Shown here in pieces: positions 49,960 through 60,035 of a DNA stretch of 64,000 bases (positions are counted from its first letter, which is position 1; every line of letters begins with the position of its first letter). The notes beneath the pieces are model-generated. The model saw only the letters and a program-made list of their open reading frames with translations, searched no databases and was not told where the DNA came from. The position numbers and the translations under genes were made by a program. The stretch comes from Actinoplanes italicus (GTDB lineage Bacteria; Actinomycetota; Actinomycetes; Mycobacteriales; Micromonosporaceae), in the NCBI RefSeq assembly GCF_003001815.1, contig NZ_PVMZ01000011.1, positions 277,506 through 341,505 of the forward strand. The letters run 5' to 3'.

Positions 49960-51083
49960 CAGACTCCGATCGGGTACGAGTGCTGCGGGGCCCATGTGAG
50001 GAAGACGCGCTCACCGCGAGACGCGACGTCCTCTGCATCGTGAGCATTCTGATCGAACACCACGAAGTCGGTTCCAGCGGAGGTCACCACTGTGTAGTTC
50101 GTCGATGTCCCGTGGTATACGACCTCGGACACCACGCCGGAGAGGAGACTGCCGGTGACCTCGGCGGGAATGGTCCGGTGCAGGTCGATCTTCTCGGGGC
50201 GGATGGAGACCTCGATGTTCCGGCCCACCGCGACACCGCCCGGAACCGGCACCACGACACGCTCGCCGGGACCCTTGTCGAGCACCGCGTACCCCTGGTC
50301 GGACCAGCTGACGTTTCCGTCGATGATGTTGGAGGTGCCGATGAAACCGGCCACGAAGCGGGTCGCCGGCCGCTCGTAGATGTCCCGCGGCGAGCCGAGC
50401 TGCTCGATCAGGCCGCCGTTCATGACCGCGATGCGGTCGCTCATCGTGAGCGCCTCACCCTGATCGTGGGTCACGTAGACGAAGGTGATGCCGACCTCGC
50501 GCTGGATCCGCTTGAGCTCGATCTGCATCTGCTGGCGCAGCTTGAGGTCCAGCGCGCCGAGCGGCTCGTCGAGCAGCAGCGCCCGCGGGTGGTTGACCAG
50601 CGCCCGGGCCAGCGCGACCCGTTGCTGCTGGCCGCCGGACATCTCCTTGGGCTGGCGCCGCTCCATGCCGGTCAGCGAGACGATCTCGAGCATCTCGCCG
50701 ACCCGCCGCTTGATCTCGTCCTTGGCGATCTTGCGGCGTTCCAGGCCGAAGGCCACGTTCTGCTGCACGGTCAGATGCGGGAAGAGGGCGTACGACTGGA
50801 AGACCATGTTCACGTCGCGCTTGTTCGGCGCGACCCCGGTCACGTCCTTGCCGTCGAGGAACACCTTGCCCGCGGTCGGCTCCTCGAAGCCGGCGATCAT
50901 CCGCATCGTGGTCGTCTTGCCGCAGCCGGACGGCCCGAGCAGTGAGAAGAACTCCCCCTGTCCGATCGCCAGGTCCAGGCTCTTGACGGCCGGCACCGCC
51001 TCACCGTGCGAGATGTAGTCCTTGCGCACGCCGGCGAACTCGATCGCCGGATGTGCGGCCGGCGTGGAGGGAGGAGTGGTCAT
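49959..51083 (-). CDS. potA: Polyamine-type ABC transporter ATPase (PotA-like)
   Basis: The 374-residue ATPase has Walker A GPSGCGKTT, Q-loop MVFQSYALFPHLTV, signature MSGGQQQRVALAR, Walker B ALLLDEPLGALD, and a C-terminal TOBE domain (EVSIRPEKIDL). It drives uptake through the adjacent permeases. It lies 3 bases after the dehydrogenase gene, at the head of the pot genes. Confidence 0.92.
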   Translation of the reverse strand: MTTPPSTPAAHPAIEFAGVRKDYISHGEAVPAVKSLDLAIGQGEFFSLLGPSGCGKTTTMRMIAGFEEPTAGKVFLDGKDVTGVAPNKRDVNMVFQSYALFPHLTVQQNVAFGLERRKIAKDEIKRRVGEMLEIVSLTGMERRQPKEMSGGQQQRVALARALVNHPRALLLDEPLGALDLKLRQQMQIELKRIQREVGITFVYVTHDQGEALTMSDRIAVMNGGLIEQLGSPRDIYERPATRFVAGFIGTSNIIDGNVSWSDQGYAVLDKGPGERVVVPVPGGVAVGRNIEVSIRPEKIDLHRTIPAEVTGSLLSGVVSEVVYHGTSTNYTVVTSAGTDFVVFDQNAHDAEDVASRGERVFLTWAPQHSYPIGV

Positions 51084-51086
51084 CTA

Positions 51087-52538
51087 TCACCTCTGAGCGG
51101 GGGTGTCATTGAAGCTCATCACGTGCTTGATACGGGTGTATTCCTCGAACCCGTACATCGAGAGATCCTTGCCGTAACCGGAGTGACCGTATCCGCCGTG
51201 CGGCATCTCGGAGACGAAGGGTAGGTGCGTGTTGATCCAGACGGCACCGAAGTCCAGACGCCGGGACACCCGCATGGCCCGGCCGTGGTTCTGCGTCCAG
51301 ATGCTGGCGCTCAGCCCGAACCGGACATCGTTGGCGAATCGTACGGCCTGATCCTCGTCGGTGAAGGTCTGCACGGTGACGACCGGGCCGAAGATCTCGT
51401 CCTGGATCATCTCGTCCCGCTGGCGCAGACCGGCCACCACGGTCGGCGCGAAGAAGTAGCCGCGGTCGCCGACGCGGTGACCGCCCGCCACCACCTCGGC
51501 GTGGTCCGGCGTCCGGTTCAGGAAACCGGTGACCCGGTCGAGCTGGTCGACGTTGTTGACCGGGCCGAAGAAGGCGTCCGGGTCGCTGGGCGCGCCGACC
51601 TTCGTGGCCCTGGCCGCCTCGGCCAGCGCCGCGGTGAAGTCGGCGGCGATCCGCTCGTGGACCAGCACGCGGGTGGCGGCGGTGCAGTCCTGACCGGCGT
51701 TGAAGTAACCGGCGCCGGCCACCGCGGCCGCGGTGGCGGCGATGTCGACGTCGTCGAAGACCACGACCGGGGCCTTGCCACCGAGTTCCAGGTGGACCCG
51801 CTTGAGGTCGGGCGCGGCGGCCGCGGCGACCTCCATGCCTGCCCGGGTCGAGCCGGTGATCGAGACGAACTGCGGGGTCGGGTGGGTGACCAGGGCACGG
51901 CCGGTGTCCCGGTCGCCGCAGACCACGTTGAGCACGCCGGGCGGCAGGACCTCGTTCGCGATCTCGGCGAGCAGCAGGGTGCTGACCGGTGTGGTGTCCG
52001 ACGGCTTCAGCACGACCGAGTTACCGGCCGCGATCGCGGGGGCGAACTTCCAGACACCCATCACCATCGGATAGTTCCACGGGGTGATCTGCGCGCAGAC
52101 GCCGATCGGCTCTCGGCGTACGAAAGAGGTGTGGTCGCGCAGGTACTCCCCCGCCGACTTGCCCTCCAGAATGCGCGCCGCCCCGGCGAAGAAACGCAGT
52201 TCGTCCAGGAGCGGGCCCATCTCCTCGGCGCGGGTCGGCTCGACCGGCTTCCCGGTGTTGCGCACCTCGGCCGCGATGATCTCCTCGGACCGCGCCTCGA
52301 CCGCGTCGGCGATCCGCAGCAGCGCCCGCTGCCGCTCGGCCGGCGTGCTGTCGCGCCAGATCTCGAAGCCCTCGGCGGCCGCCGCCACCGCCCTCTCGAC
52401 GTCCCGCGCCGAGGAGACCGGCGCCTGCGCGTACGCCTCCCCGGTGCTGGGGTCGATCACCGGGGACGTGAGGCCGTCCTCGGTGTCGATGTAGGACCCG
52501 GCGACGAAGTTGCGCAGCACGGGAACAGGGGTGCTCAC
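51087..52538 (-). CDS. Gamma-aminobutyraldehyde dehydrogenase-like ALDH (paralogue)
   Basis: The 483-residue enzyme is a paralogue of the one at 35910-37346, sharing PWNYPMVMGVWKFAPAIAAGN, HLELGGKAPVVVFDD and the catalytic-Cys motif NAGQDCTAATRVL. It should oxidise 4-aminobutanal or 3-aminopropanal. Its place directly before potA ties it to polyamine import. The two copies may differ in substrate or in induction. Confidence 0.92.
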   Translation of the reverse strand: MSTPVPVLRNFVAGSYIDTEDGLTSPVIDPSTGEAYAQAPVSSARDVERAVAAAAEGFEIWRDSTPAERQRALLRIADAVEARSEEIIAAEVRNTGKPVEPTRAEEMGPLLDELRFFAGAARILEGKSAGEYLRDHTSFVRREPIGVCAQITPWNYPMVMGVWKFAPAIAAGNSVVLKPSDTTPVSTLLLAEIANEVLPPGVLNVVCGDRDTGRALVTHPTPQFVSITGSTRAGMEVAAAAAPDLKRVHLELGGKAPVVVFDDVDIAATAAAVAGAGYFNAGQDCTAATRVLVHERIAADFTAALAEAARATKVGAPSDPDAFFGPVNNVDQLDRVTGFLNRTPDHAEVVAGGHRVGDRGYFFAPTVVAGLRQRDEMIQDEIFGPVVTVQTFTDEDQAVRFANDVRFGLSASIWTQNHGRAMRVSRRLDFGAVWINTHLPFVSEMPHGGYGHSGYGKDLSMYGFEEYTRIKHVMSFNDTPAQR

Positions 52539-52691
52539 AGGAGTTTGGCCTTCCGGTCAAGGGCGATCTCACCCGGACTGGAGGGACCTTGTCATACAGG
52601 CGAGTGAGCTAGCAAGGGAATCCGAAGTAATTTCCAAAGCTGAAACGGAATCAGAAGATCCGACCCCGTTCCAGCTACGTAATCCGGGTTT

Positions 52692-54032
52692 TCAGGCGGT
52701 GCAATAACCGTCGGCAACGGTCAGCGCCTCGTCGATGATCGCGAGGCCGGCACGCAGGTCCTCAGGCGTGATCGTGCACGGCGGCACCACGTGCAGCCGG
52801 TTGAAGTGAACGAACGGCCACAGGCCCCGTTCCTTGCAGGCTGCGGCGACCGCGTTCATCGGCGCGGCGGCCGCCCCGGCGGCGTTGAACGGTACCAAAG
52901 GCGCCTTGGAGTCCCGATCCGTGACCAGCTCGATCGCCCAGAACACGCCGAGGCCGCGAACCTCACCGACGCTCGGGTGTCTGTCCGACATTTCTTTCAG
53001 AAGAGGCCCGATGACGTCGTCGCCCAGCGCACGAGCGTGCTCGACGATTCCCTCCTCCTTGAAGATCTGCATGCTCGCGACTGCGGACGCGCAGGCCAGC
53101 GGGTGCCCGGAGTAGGTGAGCCCACCCGGGAACGGGCGCTCCCGGAAGGTCTCGGCGATCGCGTCGGAGATGACCACGCCACCCAGCGGCAGGTATCCGG
53201 AGTTGACGCCCTTGGCGAACGTGATCAGGTCGGGCGCGACGCCCCACCGGTCGATCGCGAACCACTCTCCGCACCGGCCGAAGCCCGCCATCACCTCGTC
53301 GGCGATGAACACGATGCCGAACTCGTCACAGATCTCGCGCACGCCGGCCAGGTAGCCGGGCGGCGGCACCAGGATGCCGTTGGTGCCGACGACGGTCTCG
53401 ATCAGGATCGCGGCGACCGTGCCGGGTCCCTCGAAGACGATCGTGTCGCGCAGGTGCTGCAGGGCCCGCTGAGTCTCCTGCTCCTCGCTGCCGGAGTGGA
53501 ACGGCGAGCGATACGGGTACGGCCCCCAGAAGTGCACCACGCCGATCGCCACCGGCTCGTTCGGCCAGCGGCGCGGGTCGCCGGTCGCGGTGATCGCGGT
53601 GGCGGTCGAGCCGTGATAGCTGCGGTACGCGGAGAGGACCTTGTGCCGGCCGGTGTGCAGCCGGGCCATCCGGATCGCGTTCTCGTTCGCCTCGGCGCCG
53701 CCGTTGGTGAAGAACACCTTGTTCAGCTCGGGCGGGGCGATCTCGGCGATCATCCGGGCCGCCTCGCCGCGCTTGTCGTTGGCGAAGGCGGGCTGGATGG
53801 TGCAGAGCTTGGCGGCCTGCTCCTGGATCGCCTCGACCAGGCGCGGGTGCTGGTGGCCGATGTTCATGTTGACCAGCTGCGACGAGAAGTCGAGGTACTT
53901 CTTTCCGGTGTAGTCCCAGAAATGGCTGCCGAGCGCCTTCTCGATGGGCAGCGGGTCGATCAGGCCCTGCGCCGACCAGGAATGGAACACGTGGGCACGG
54001 TCGTCCGCGCGCACCTGCGATTCATTGCTCAC
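52692..54032 (-). CDS. Class III aminotransferase, beta-alanine/polyamine type
   Basis: The 446-residue PLP enzyme has FFTNGGAEANENAIRMARLHTGRHKVLSAYRSYHGST, the cofactor motif IADEVMAGFGRCGEWFA, and the lysine in LITFAKGVNSGYLPLGG. The GTG at 54032 was chosen because AAGGATG lies ahead; the frame continues upstream into mmsA. It lies beside mmsA, so beta-alanine or a related omega-amino acid (to malonate semialdehyde) is a likely substrate. Confidence 0.88.
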   Translation of the reverse strand: MSNESQVRADDRAHVFHSWSAQGLIDPLPIEKALGSHFWDYTGKKYLDFSSQLVNMNIGHQHPRLVEAIQEQAAKLCTIQPAFANDKRGEAARMIAEIAPPELNKVFFTNGGAEANENAIRMARLHTGRHKVLSAYRSYHGSTATAITATGDPRRWPNEPVAIGVVHFWGPYPYRSPFHSGSEEQETQRALQHLRDTIVFEGPGTVAAILIETVVGTNGILVPPPGYLAGVREICDEFGIVFIADEVMAGFGRCGEWFAIDRWGVAPDLITFAKGVNSGYLPLGGVVISDAIAETFRERPFPGGLTYSGHPLACASAVASMQIFKEEGIVEHARALGDDVIGPLLKEMSDRHPSVGEVRGLGVFWAIELVTDRDSKAPLVPFNAAGAAAAPMNAVAAACKERGLWPFVHFNRLHVVPPCTITPEDLRAGLAIIDEALTVADGYCTA

Positions 54033-54042
54033 AAAAGCATCC

Positions 54043-55530
<1,488 letters not shown>

Positions 55531-55538
55531 GCACCGAG

Positions 55539-55590
55539 ATTATGTGACGCCTCTAGACCGAACAATGATCCGATTGTACTGTCACATAAT
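55539..55590. promoter_or_regulatory. Nested inverted repeats in the mmsA/MocR divergent promoter
   Basis: ATTATGTGAC (55539-55548) is repeated inverted as GTCACATAAT (55581-55590). Inside it lies a second pair, ACAAT (55562-55566) and ATTGT (55573-55577). The whole 52-bp block fills the gap between mmsA and the MocR gene, where a PLP-binding repressor/activator of this family would be expected to bind. Confidence 0.65.
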
Positions 55591-56923
55591 GTTTTACCAG
55601 GCCGTCATGGAACGACTGTCCGACGCCAGCGCCCGCGGGCTCGCCGAGGCGGTCAGCCGCGCGGTCGGCGACGGCGTCCTGGCCGGCGGCGCCAAACTCC
55701 CGCCGGTGCGCTCGGTCGCGGGCGAACTGCACCTCTCCCCCAGCACCGTCAACTCGGCGTGGCAGCTCCTGCGGCGTGCGGGGACCATCCGCACCGACGG
55801 CCGCCGGGGCACCGTCGTGGCCACCCCGGGCGCCGGCGGTCCCGGTCGTTATCGGGCGGCGCTGCGGCGAACTTCGGGTTTCGGGCTGGATCTCTCGACC
55901 GGTGTGCCCGATCCGGCACTGCTGCCGCCGCTGCCGGCCCTGCACGGGCTCTCGCCCGCTCCGAGCAGCTATCTGGACGAGCCCGTGCTGCCGGAACTCG
56001 GCGCGCTGCTGCGCGAACGGTGGCCGTACCCTCCGGAGCGTCTGGCGATCTTCGACGGGGCGATGGACGCCGTCGACCATGTGGCGACGGCGCTGCTGCG
56101 GCTCGGCGACCTCGCGCTCGTCGAGAACCCGTGCTTCCCGCCGCTGATCGACCTGCTCGAGACCCTCGGCGTCCGTGTCGTCGGCGTCGCCACCGACGCT
56201 CAGGGCATGCTTCCCGACCGGCTCGCAACGGCCCTGACACGGCGGCCCGCCGCGGTCTTCCTCCAGCCCAGGGCGCTCAACCCCACGGGGGCGTCGTGGT
56301 CACCGTCGCGGGCCGCGTCCCTGGCCGCGGTCCTCTCCCAACATCCTTCGGTGTACGTGGTGGAGGACGACTCGGCCGGCGACCTGTCCTCCGGGCCGCT
56401 GCTGTCCCTCGGCACGCAACTGCCCCGGCAGACCGTCCACGTGCGCAGTTTCTCCAAATCGCACGGCCCCGACCTCCGGCTCGCCGCCGTGAGCGGGCCG
56501 GCCACGGTGCTCGACCCGATCCTGGAGCGACGGCTGCTCGGCCAGGGCTGGACCAGCCGCCTGCTGCAGCACCTGCTGCTCACGCTGCTGACCGAGCCGT
56601 CGTCGGTCGCGGCCGTGTCCGCCGCCCGCGACGAGTACGCCCGCCGCCGACGGCTGATCACCTCCGGTCTGTCGGCGGCCGGGATCGACCTGCCACCCGG
56701 CGAGGGCCTGAACCTCTGGCTGCCGGTGGCCGACGAGCAGGCGGCCCTGCTCAGCCTCGCCAGCGCCGGCATCGGGGCGGCCGCCGGCACCGCCTTCGTC
56801 GTCGGGACGGGCGCCGCACCACACCTGCGGGTGACCGTGGGCCTGATCGCCACCGACCACGCCGAGGTGGCGGAACGCCTGGTGGAGGCCTCCCGGGCGG
56901 CCGGCCAGACCATCCCCCGATGA
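55589..56923 (+). CDS. MocR/GntR-family PLP-dependent regulator
   Basis: The 444-residue protein joins a GntR-type HTH (ARGLAEAVSRAVGDGVL, LPPVRSVAGELHLSPSTVNSAWQLLRRAG) to an aminotransferase-like fold (residues of about 90-430, with VVEDDSAGDLSSG and RSFSKSHGPDLRLAA carrying the PLP lysine equivalent). MocR regulators sense PLP-linked amines such as GABA (GabR-like). The start could be ATG 55589 or 55607; the first lies inside the palindrome. It is divergent from mmsA, which it probably controls. Confidence 0.88.
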   Translation: MFYQAVMERLSDASARGLAEAVSRAVGDGVLAGGAKLPPVRSVAGELHLSPSTVNSAWQLLRRAGTIRTDGRRGTVVATPGAGGPGRYRAALRRTSGFGLDLSTGVPDPALLPPLPALHGLSPAPSSYLDEPVLPELGALLRERWPYPPERLAIFDGAMDAVDHVATALLRLGDLALVENPCFPPLIDLLETLGVRVVGVATDAQGMLPDRLATALTRRPAAVFLQPRALNPTGASWSPSRAASLAAVLSQHPSVYVVEDDSAGDLSSGPLLSLGTQLPRQTVHVRSFSKSHGPDLRLAAVSGPATVLDPILERRLLGQGWTSRLLQHLLLTLLTEPSSVAAVSAARDEYARRRRLITSGLSAAGIDLPPGEGLNLWLPVADEQAALLSLASAGIGAAAGTAFVVGTGAAPHLRVTVGLIATDHAEVAERLVEASRAAGQTIPR

Positions 56924-56998
56924 CGCAGCCCCGTTGACGCACCCCTGTTGACGCATCACATCCTGCTCAGGGACATCGTGTCATGCGACCATGGCGGC

Positions 56999-57350
56999 AT
57001 GAACACCTGCGACACTCTGCCAGTGAGCATGGGGACACTGGACGACCACGACTGACCCTGGGCCGAGGCCGGCTATCTCGCGCTCGGCGAGACACACCAC
57101 CTCACCGAGTTGCTCGACGGGAGCCTCCTGGTGGCCCCCTCAGATGCTCGCCTACGCCGAGGCGAGAATTCCCTGGCACCTGCTGCTCGTCGAACCAGGC
57201 TTCACCGGCTGCGAATCGGTAGTCCTGCGCCTGTTCCGCCTCCGAGACGGTGCCTGTGTCGAGCACGCGGCCGCGAAGCAGGGCGAGACCCTCGTGTCCG
57301 GCGAGCCATTCCCGCTGAAGATCAGTACCGAACTGCTCCTCGACTACTGA
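56999..57350 (+). pseudogene. Broken Uma2-family endonuclease-like gene
   Basis: From ATG 56999 the frame gives DDHD, then a TGA at 57053-57055, then PWAEAGYLALGETHHLTELLDGSLLVAPS. The N-terminus of Uma2 proteins reads DHDW-x-x-x-E-A-x-YLALGETH-x-x-ELLDG. Just after, in another frame (from 57144), MLAYAEARIPWHLLLVEPG and EPFPLKISTELLLDY match the C-terminal end of the same family. About 90-100 central residues, with the nuclease core, are missing. A stop codon, a frame change and a deletion together make it a relic. Confidence 0.7.
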
Positions 57351-57416
57351 ATCCATGACGAGGACTCACCTCGGACCGAGAATGAATTCCTCGCACTCGC
57401 GCGGTCCGCCCCCGGC

Positions 57417-59444
57417 TCACTTCGCCGGCTGGAAACTCTCGAAGATCAGTTTCAGGTCGGCCTGGGAGGCGGCCCACTCGGACTCCGGCGTCTCCCAGTA
57501 GAAGCCGTACGCCTTGTCGTCGGAAATCACCGTGCCACGGTTGTTGACGTGCTTGCGTACGCCGTCGCGGGTGTGCAGGAACTCCCAGTCGGCAGCCTTG
57601 CGGAAGTAGTCGACAGCTTTGATGCCCACCTCCTGGTAGTTCACGAAGTCGCCACCCCGCACCCGGTTCCGTGCCTGGGTCTGCCAGTCCTTGACCGGAT
57701 TCGATCTCGGCTCGTCGGTCTGATCGATGCCGAGGATCTTCCCGCCCTTGCGGAAGTAGACGATCGATCCGCTCTGCGACCGGCTCCAGCCCTCCGGCAC
57801 GTACACCGAGAAGCCGGTCGGATCCCGGTAGTCCCGCCAGCCGGCCGGGAGCGGCGGGCGTGCGCCGCTGTCCGTGCCCGCATCGGCGGTCGGACTGGCC
57901 GCGGGCGCACTCGACGGGCTCGCGGGCGGTTGCTGAGCCGCGTCCACCGACGGAGCCGCGGACGTCGCCGCCGGCCCGGCCGACGCGGCGGTCACCGAGG
58001 GCTGCGGCTTGGCCACCGGCTCGTCCGGCCCGGACGACATCGCCCAACCCGCCCCGGCCGCGACCACGACGGCCAGCGCGGCGGCTCCGATCAGCACACC
58101 CCGGCGGCTGGGCCGATCAGATGCGGTCACCGCGGTCGATTCATCATCCGGTACGCCGGAACGCCGCTGCCGCGGGACGAAACCCACGGCGGCAGCGGCC
58201 GGCGCGGTCGGCGGCTCCCCCACCCCGTCGTCGGGCGGGACGTCCGCCGAGTCGCCCGGCGACCCGGCGGTCTCCGGTCCGGCCCGCTCATCGCCGCGCG
58301 GCTCGGCAGCGCCGTGTGCCCCTGCCGCCGGATCGCCGGCGTCGCCCTCCACGGCGTCCGGCCCCGGCGGCGTCTCGCCGGAGGCCCCGTCGGACACGCC
58401 CGCTCCGGATTCACTGCCGGCCAGATCGGCCGCGGCGGCCCCGGAGGTCGCGGAGGTCGCGGAGGTCGCGGAGGTCCCGCCACCGTCTTCCGCCGCCGCT
58501 CCGCCGGAGGACTCGACCGACTCGGCCGTGGTCCGGGGCCGGGGGATCCGGAAAGCCGCCGGAATGCTCGCGGCCAGGCCCGCCAGCCCGCCCGCCCTGC
58601 GCGTCGCCGGCGGCTCGGTTTCGCCGCTCAGCTCGGTGAGGATCTGGCGGGCGAGGCTCTCGGCGTCCTCGGCGTGCATCCGGGCGGCCGGGTCCTTGAC
58701 CAGCAGCCCGTCGAGCAGCGGGCGCAGTGGTCCGGCGTGAACCGGCGGATCCGGCTCCTCGGTGGCGAGTGCGGCGAGCGTCGCCATCGTCGATCCGCGC
58801 TGGTAGGGGGCGTGTCCCTCGATCGCCGCGTACAGCGTGGCACCGAGCGACCAGAAATCCGCCGCCGGCCCGCTCGCCTTGCCCTGCGCGCGTTCCGGAG
58901 CCATGAACTGCGGCGAGCCGACCAGGACGTCGGAGCGGCTGATCACCCCGTCGTCGTCGACGGCCGCGATGCCGAAGTCGGTGAGCAGCACCCGGCCGTC
59001 GTCGGCGAGCAGCACGTTCGCCGGTTTCACATCGCGGTGCTCGACGCCGAGACGGTGGGCGGTCCGCAGGGCTCCGAGCAGGTCGAGTCCGATGCGGGCG
59101 ACCCGGTACGGATCCAGCGGCCCCTGCTCGGCGATCTCCTCCCGGAGCGACCGGCTCGGCACGTACTCCATGACGATCCAGGTGCGGTCGTCGAGCTGCA
59201 GTACGTCGTACACCTGAACGACGTTGGGATGGCCGATCCTCGCGGCAGCCCGCGCCTCCCTGAGCGTGCGCCGCGCCGCCGCCGCTCCGTCAGTGCCCAC
59301 CGGCTGGTCGATCTCCTTGATCGCGACGTCTCGCTGCAGCGTCTCGTCGCGGGCCAGGCGAACCTCCCCCATCCCTCCGCGGCCCAGGCTCTCGCCCAGC
59401 CGGTACCGTCCGGCGAGCAGCACGGGCGCATCAGGCATGGGCAC
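57417..59444 (-). CDS. Membrane Ser/Thr protein kinase (PknB-like)
   Basis: The 675-residue protein has a Hanks-type kinase at about 10-275: LGESLGRGGMGEVRLA (P-loop), K43, catalytic HRDVKPAN (D138), DFG (D156) and MAPERAQGK. A Pro/Ala/Glu-rich linker follows, then a single membrane helix at about 448-470 (RRGVLIGAAALAVVVAAGAGW) and an extracellular domain of about 200 residues (GWRDYRDPTGFSVYVPEGW, ending FESFQPAK). No PASTA repeats are seen. A Ser/Thr-rich ATSATSATS stretch lies in the linker. The start ATG at 59444 is the first in frame. Confidence 0.92.
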   Translation of the reverse strand: MPMPDAPVLLAGRYRLGESLGRGGMGEVRLARDETLQRDVAIKEIDQPVGTDGAAAARRTLREARAAARIGHPNVVQVYDVLQLDDRTWIVMEYVPSRSLREEIAEQGPLDPYRVARIGLDLLGALRTAHRLGVEHRDVKPANVLLADDGRVLLTDFGIAAVDDDGVISRSDVLVGSPQFMAPERAQGKASGPAADFWSLGATLYAAIEGHAPYQRGSTMATLAALATEEPDPPVHAGPLRPLLDGLLVKDPAARMHAEDAESLARQILTELSGETEPPATRRAGGLAGLAASIPAAFRIPRPRTTAESVESSGGAAAEDGGGTSATSATSATSGAAAADLAGSESGAGVSDGASGETPPGPDAVEGDAGDPAAGAHGAAEPRGDERAGPETAGSPGDSADVPPDDGVGEPPTAPAAAAVGFVPRQRRSGVPDDESTAVTASDRPSRRGVLIGAAALAVVVAAGAGWAMSSGPDEPVAKPQPSVTAASAGPAATSAAPSVDAAQQPPASPSSAPAASPTADAGTDSGARPPLPAGWRDYRDPTGFSVYVPEGWSRSQSGSIVYFRKGGKILGIDQTDEPRSNPVKDWQTQARNRVRGGDFVNYQEVGIKAVDYFRKAADWEFLHTRDGVRKHVNNRGTVISDDKAYGFYWETPESEWAASQADLKLIFESFQPAK

Positions 59445-59618
59445 CGTTATACCCGCCCGATGCTCATGTGAAGCGGGCCCCCACTTGCGCCAAGCCGCAT
59501 AACGGGCATTCCCTGAAGCTTCTTCCGCACTTGCGGGAATCGGGGTCCCGACCGCGGGCGATTAGTCAGGATTGGTGTGGGTACGTCTGCAGCGATAACC
59601 GTGCAGGACGGAGGGACG

Positions 59619-60035
59619 ATGACCCACACAGACGCACGAACGGATCAATCGACCGCGGAGCTGGTGAGCCGGCTCAGCGAGCAGGTGACCACGCTGGTTC
59701 GCGACGAGCTGGCGCTCGCTCGGATAGAGATGACCGAGAAGGGCAAGAAGGCCGGCAAGGGGGCGGGCCTGCTCGGCGGGGCCGGTGTGATCGCCCTGTA
59801 CGGCGTCGGCGCGCTGCTGGTCACCGTGGGCGCGGCCCTGTCGCTGGTCATGCCGGTGTGGGCTGCCGCGCTCATCGTGACGGTGGCGCTGTTCTGCGGC
59901 GCCGGAATCGCCGCCCTCGCCGGAAAGCGCGAGGTACAGCAGGCGGTCCCGCCCACTCCGGAGGCAGCGATCGCCAGCGGACGCCGCGACGTGAACGAGA
60001 TCATGACCGCGGCCCGGCGCAGGACACAGCCATGA
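59619..60035 (+). CDS. DUF1469/holin-X-like membrane protein
   Basis: The 138-residue protein has an N-terminal amphipathic segment (STAELVSRLSEQVTTLVRDELALARIEMTEKGKKAGKGAGLL) and two hydrophobic helices (VIALYGVGALLVTVGAALSLV and AALIVTVALFCGAGIAALA). This is the phage-holin-superfamily-like DUF1469 family of actinobacteria. ATG 59619 follows GGAGGGA. The stop overlaps the next gene as ATGA. It is a normal chromosomal gene, not evidence of a prophage. Confidence 0.85.
   Translation: MTHTDARTDQSTAELVSRLSEQVTTLVRDELALARIEMTEKGKKAGKGAGLLGGAGVIALYGVGALLVTVGAALSLVMPVWAAALIVTVALFCGAGIAALAGKREVQQAVPPTPEAAIASGRRDVNEIMTAARRRTQP

Noticed and set aside
59619..60035. Prophage, suggested by the holin-like protein
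   Set aside because: DUF1469 holin-like proteins are common chromosomal partners of DUF3618 in actinomycetes and no other phage gene is present.
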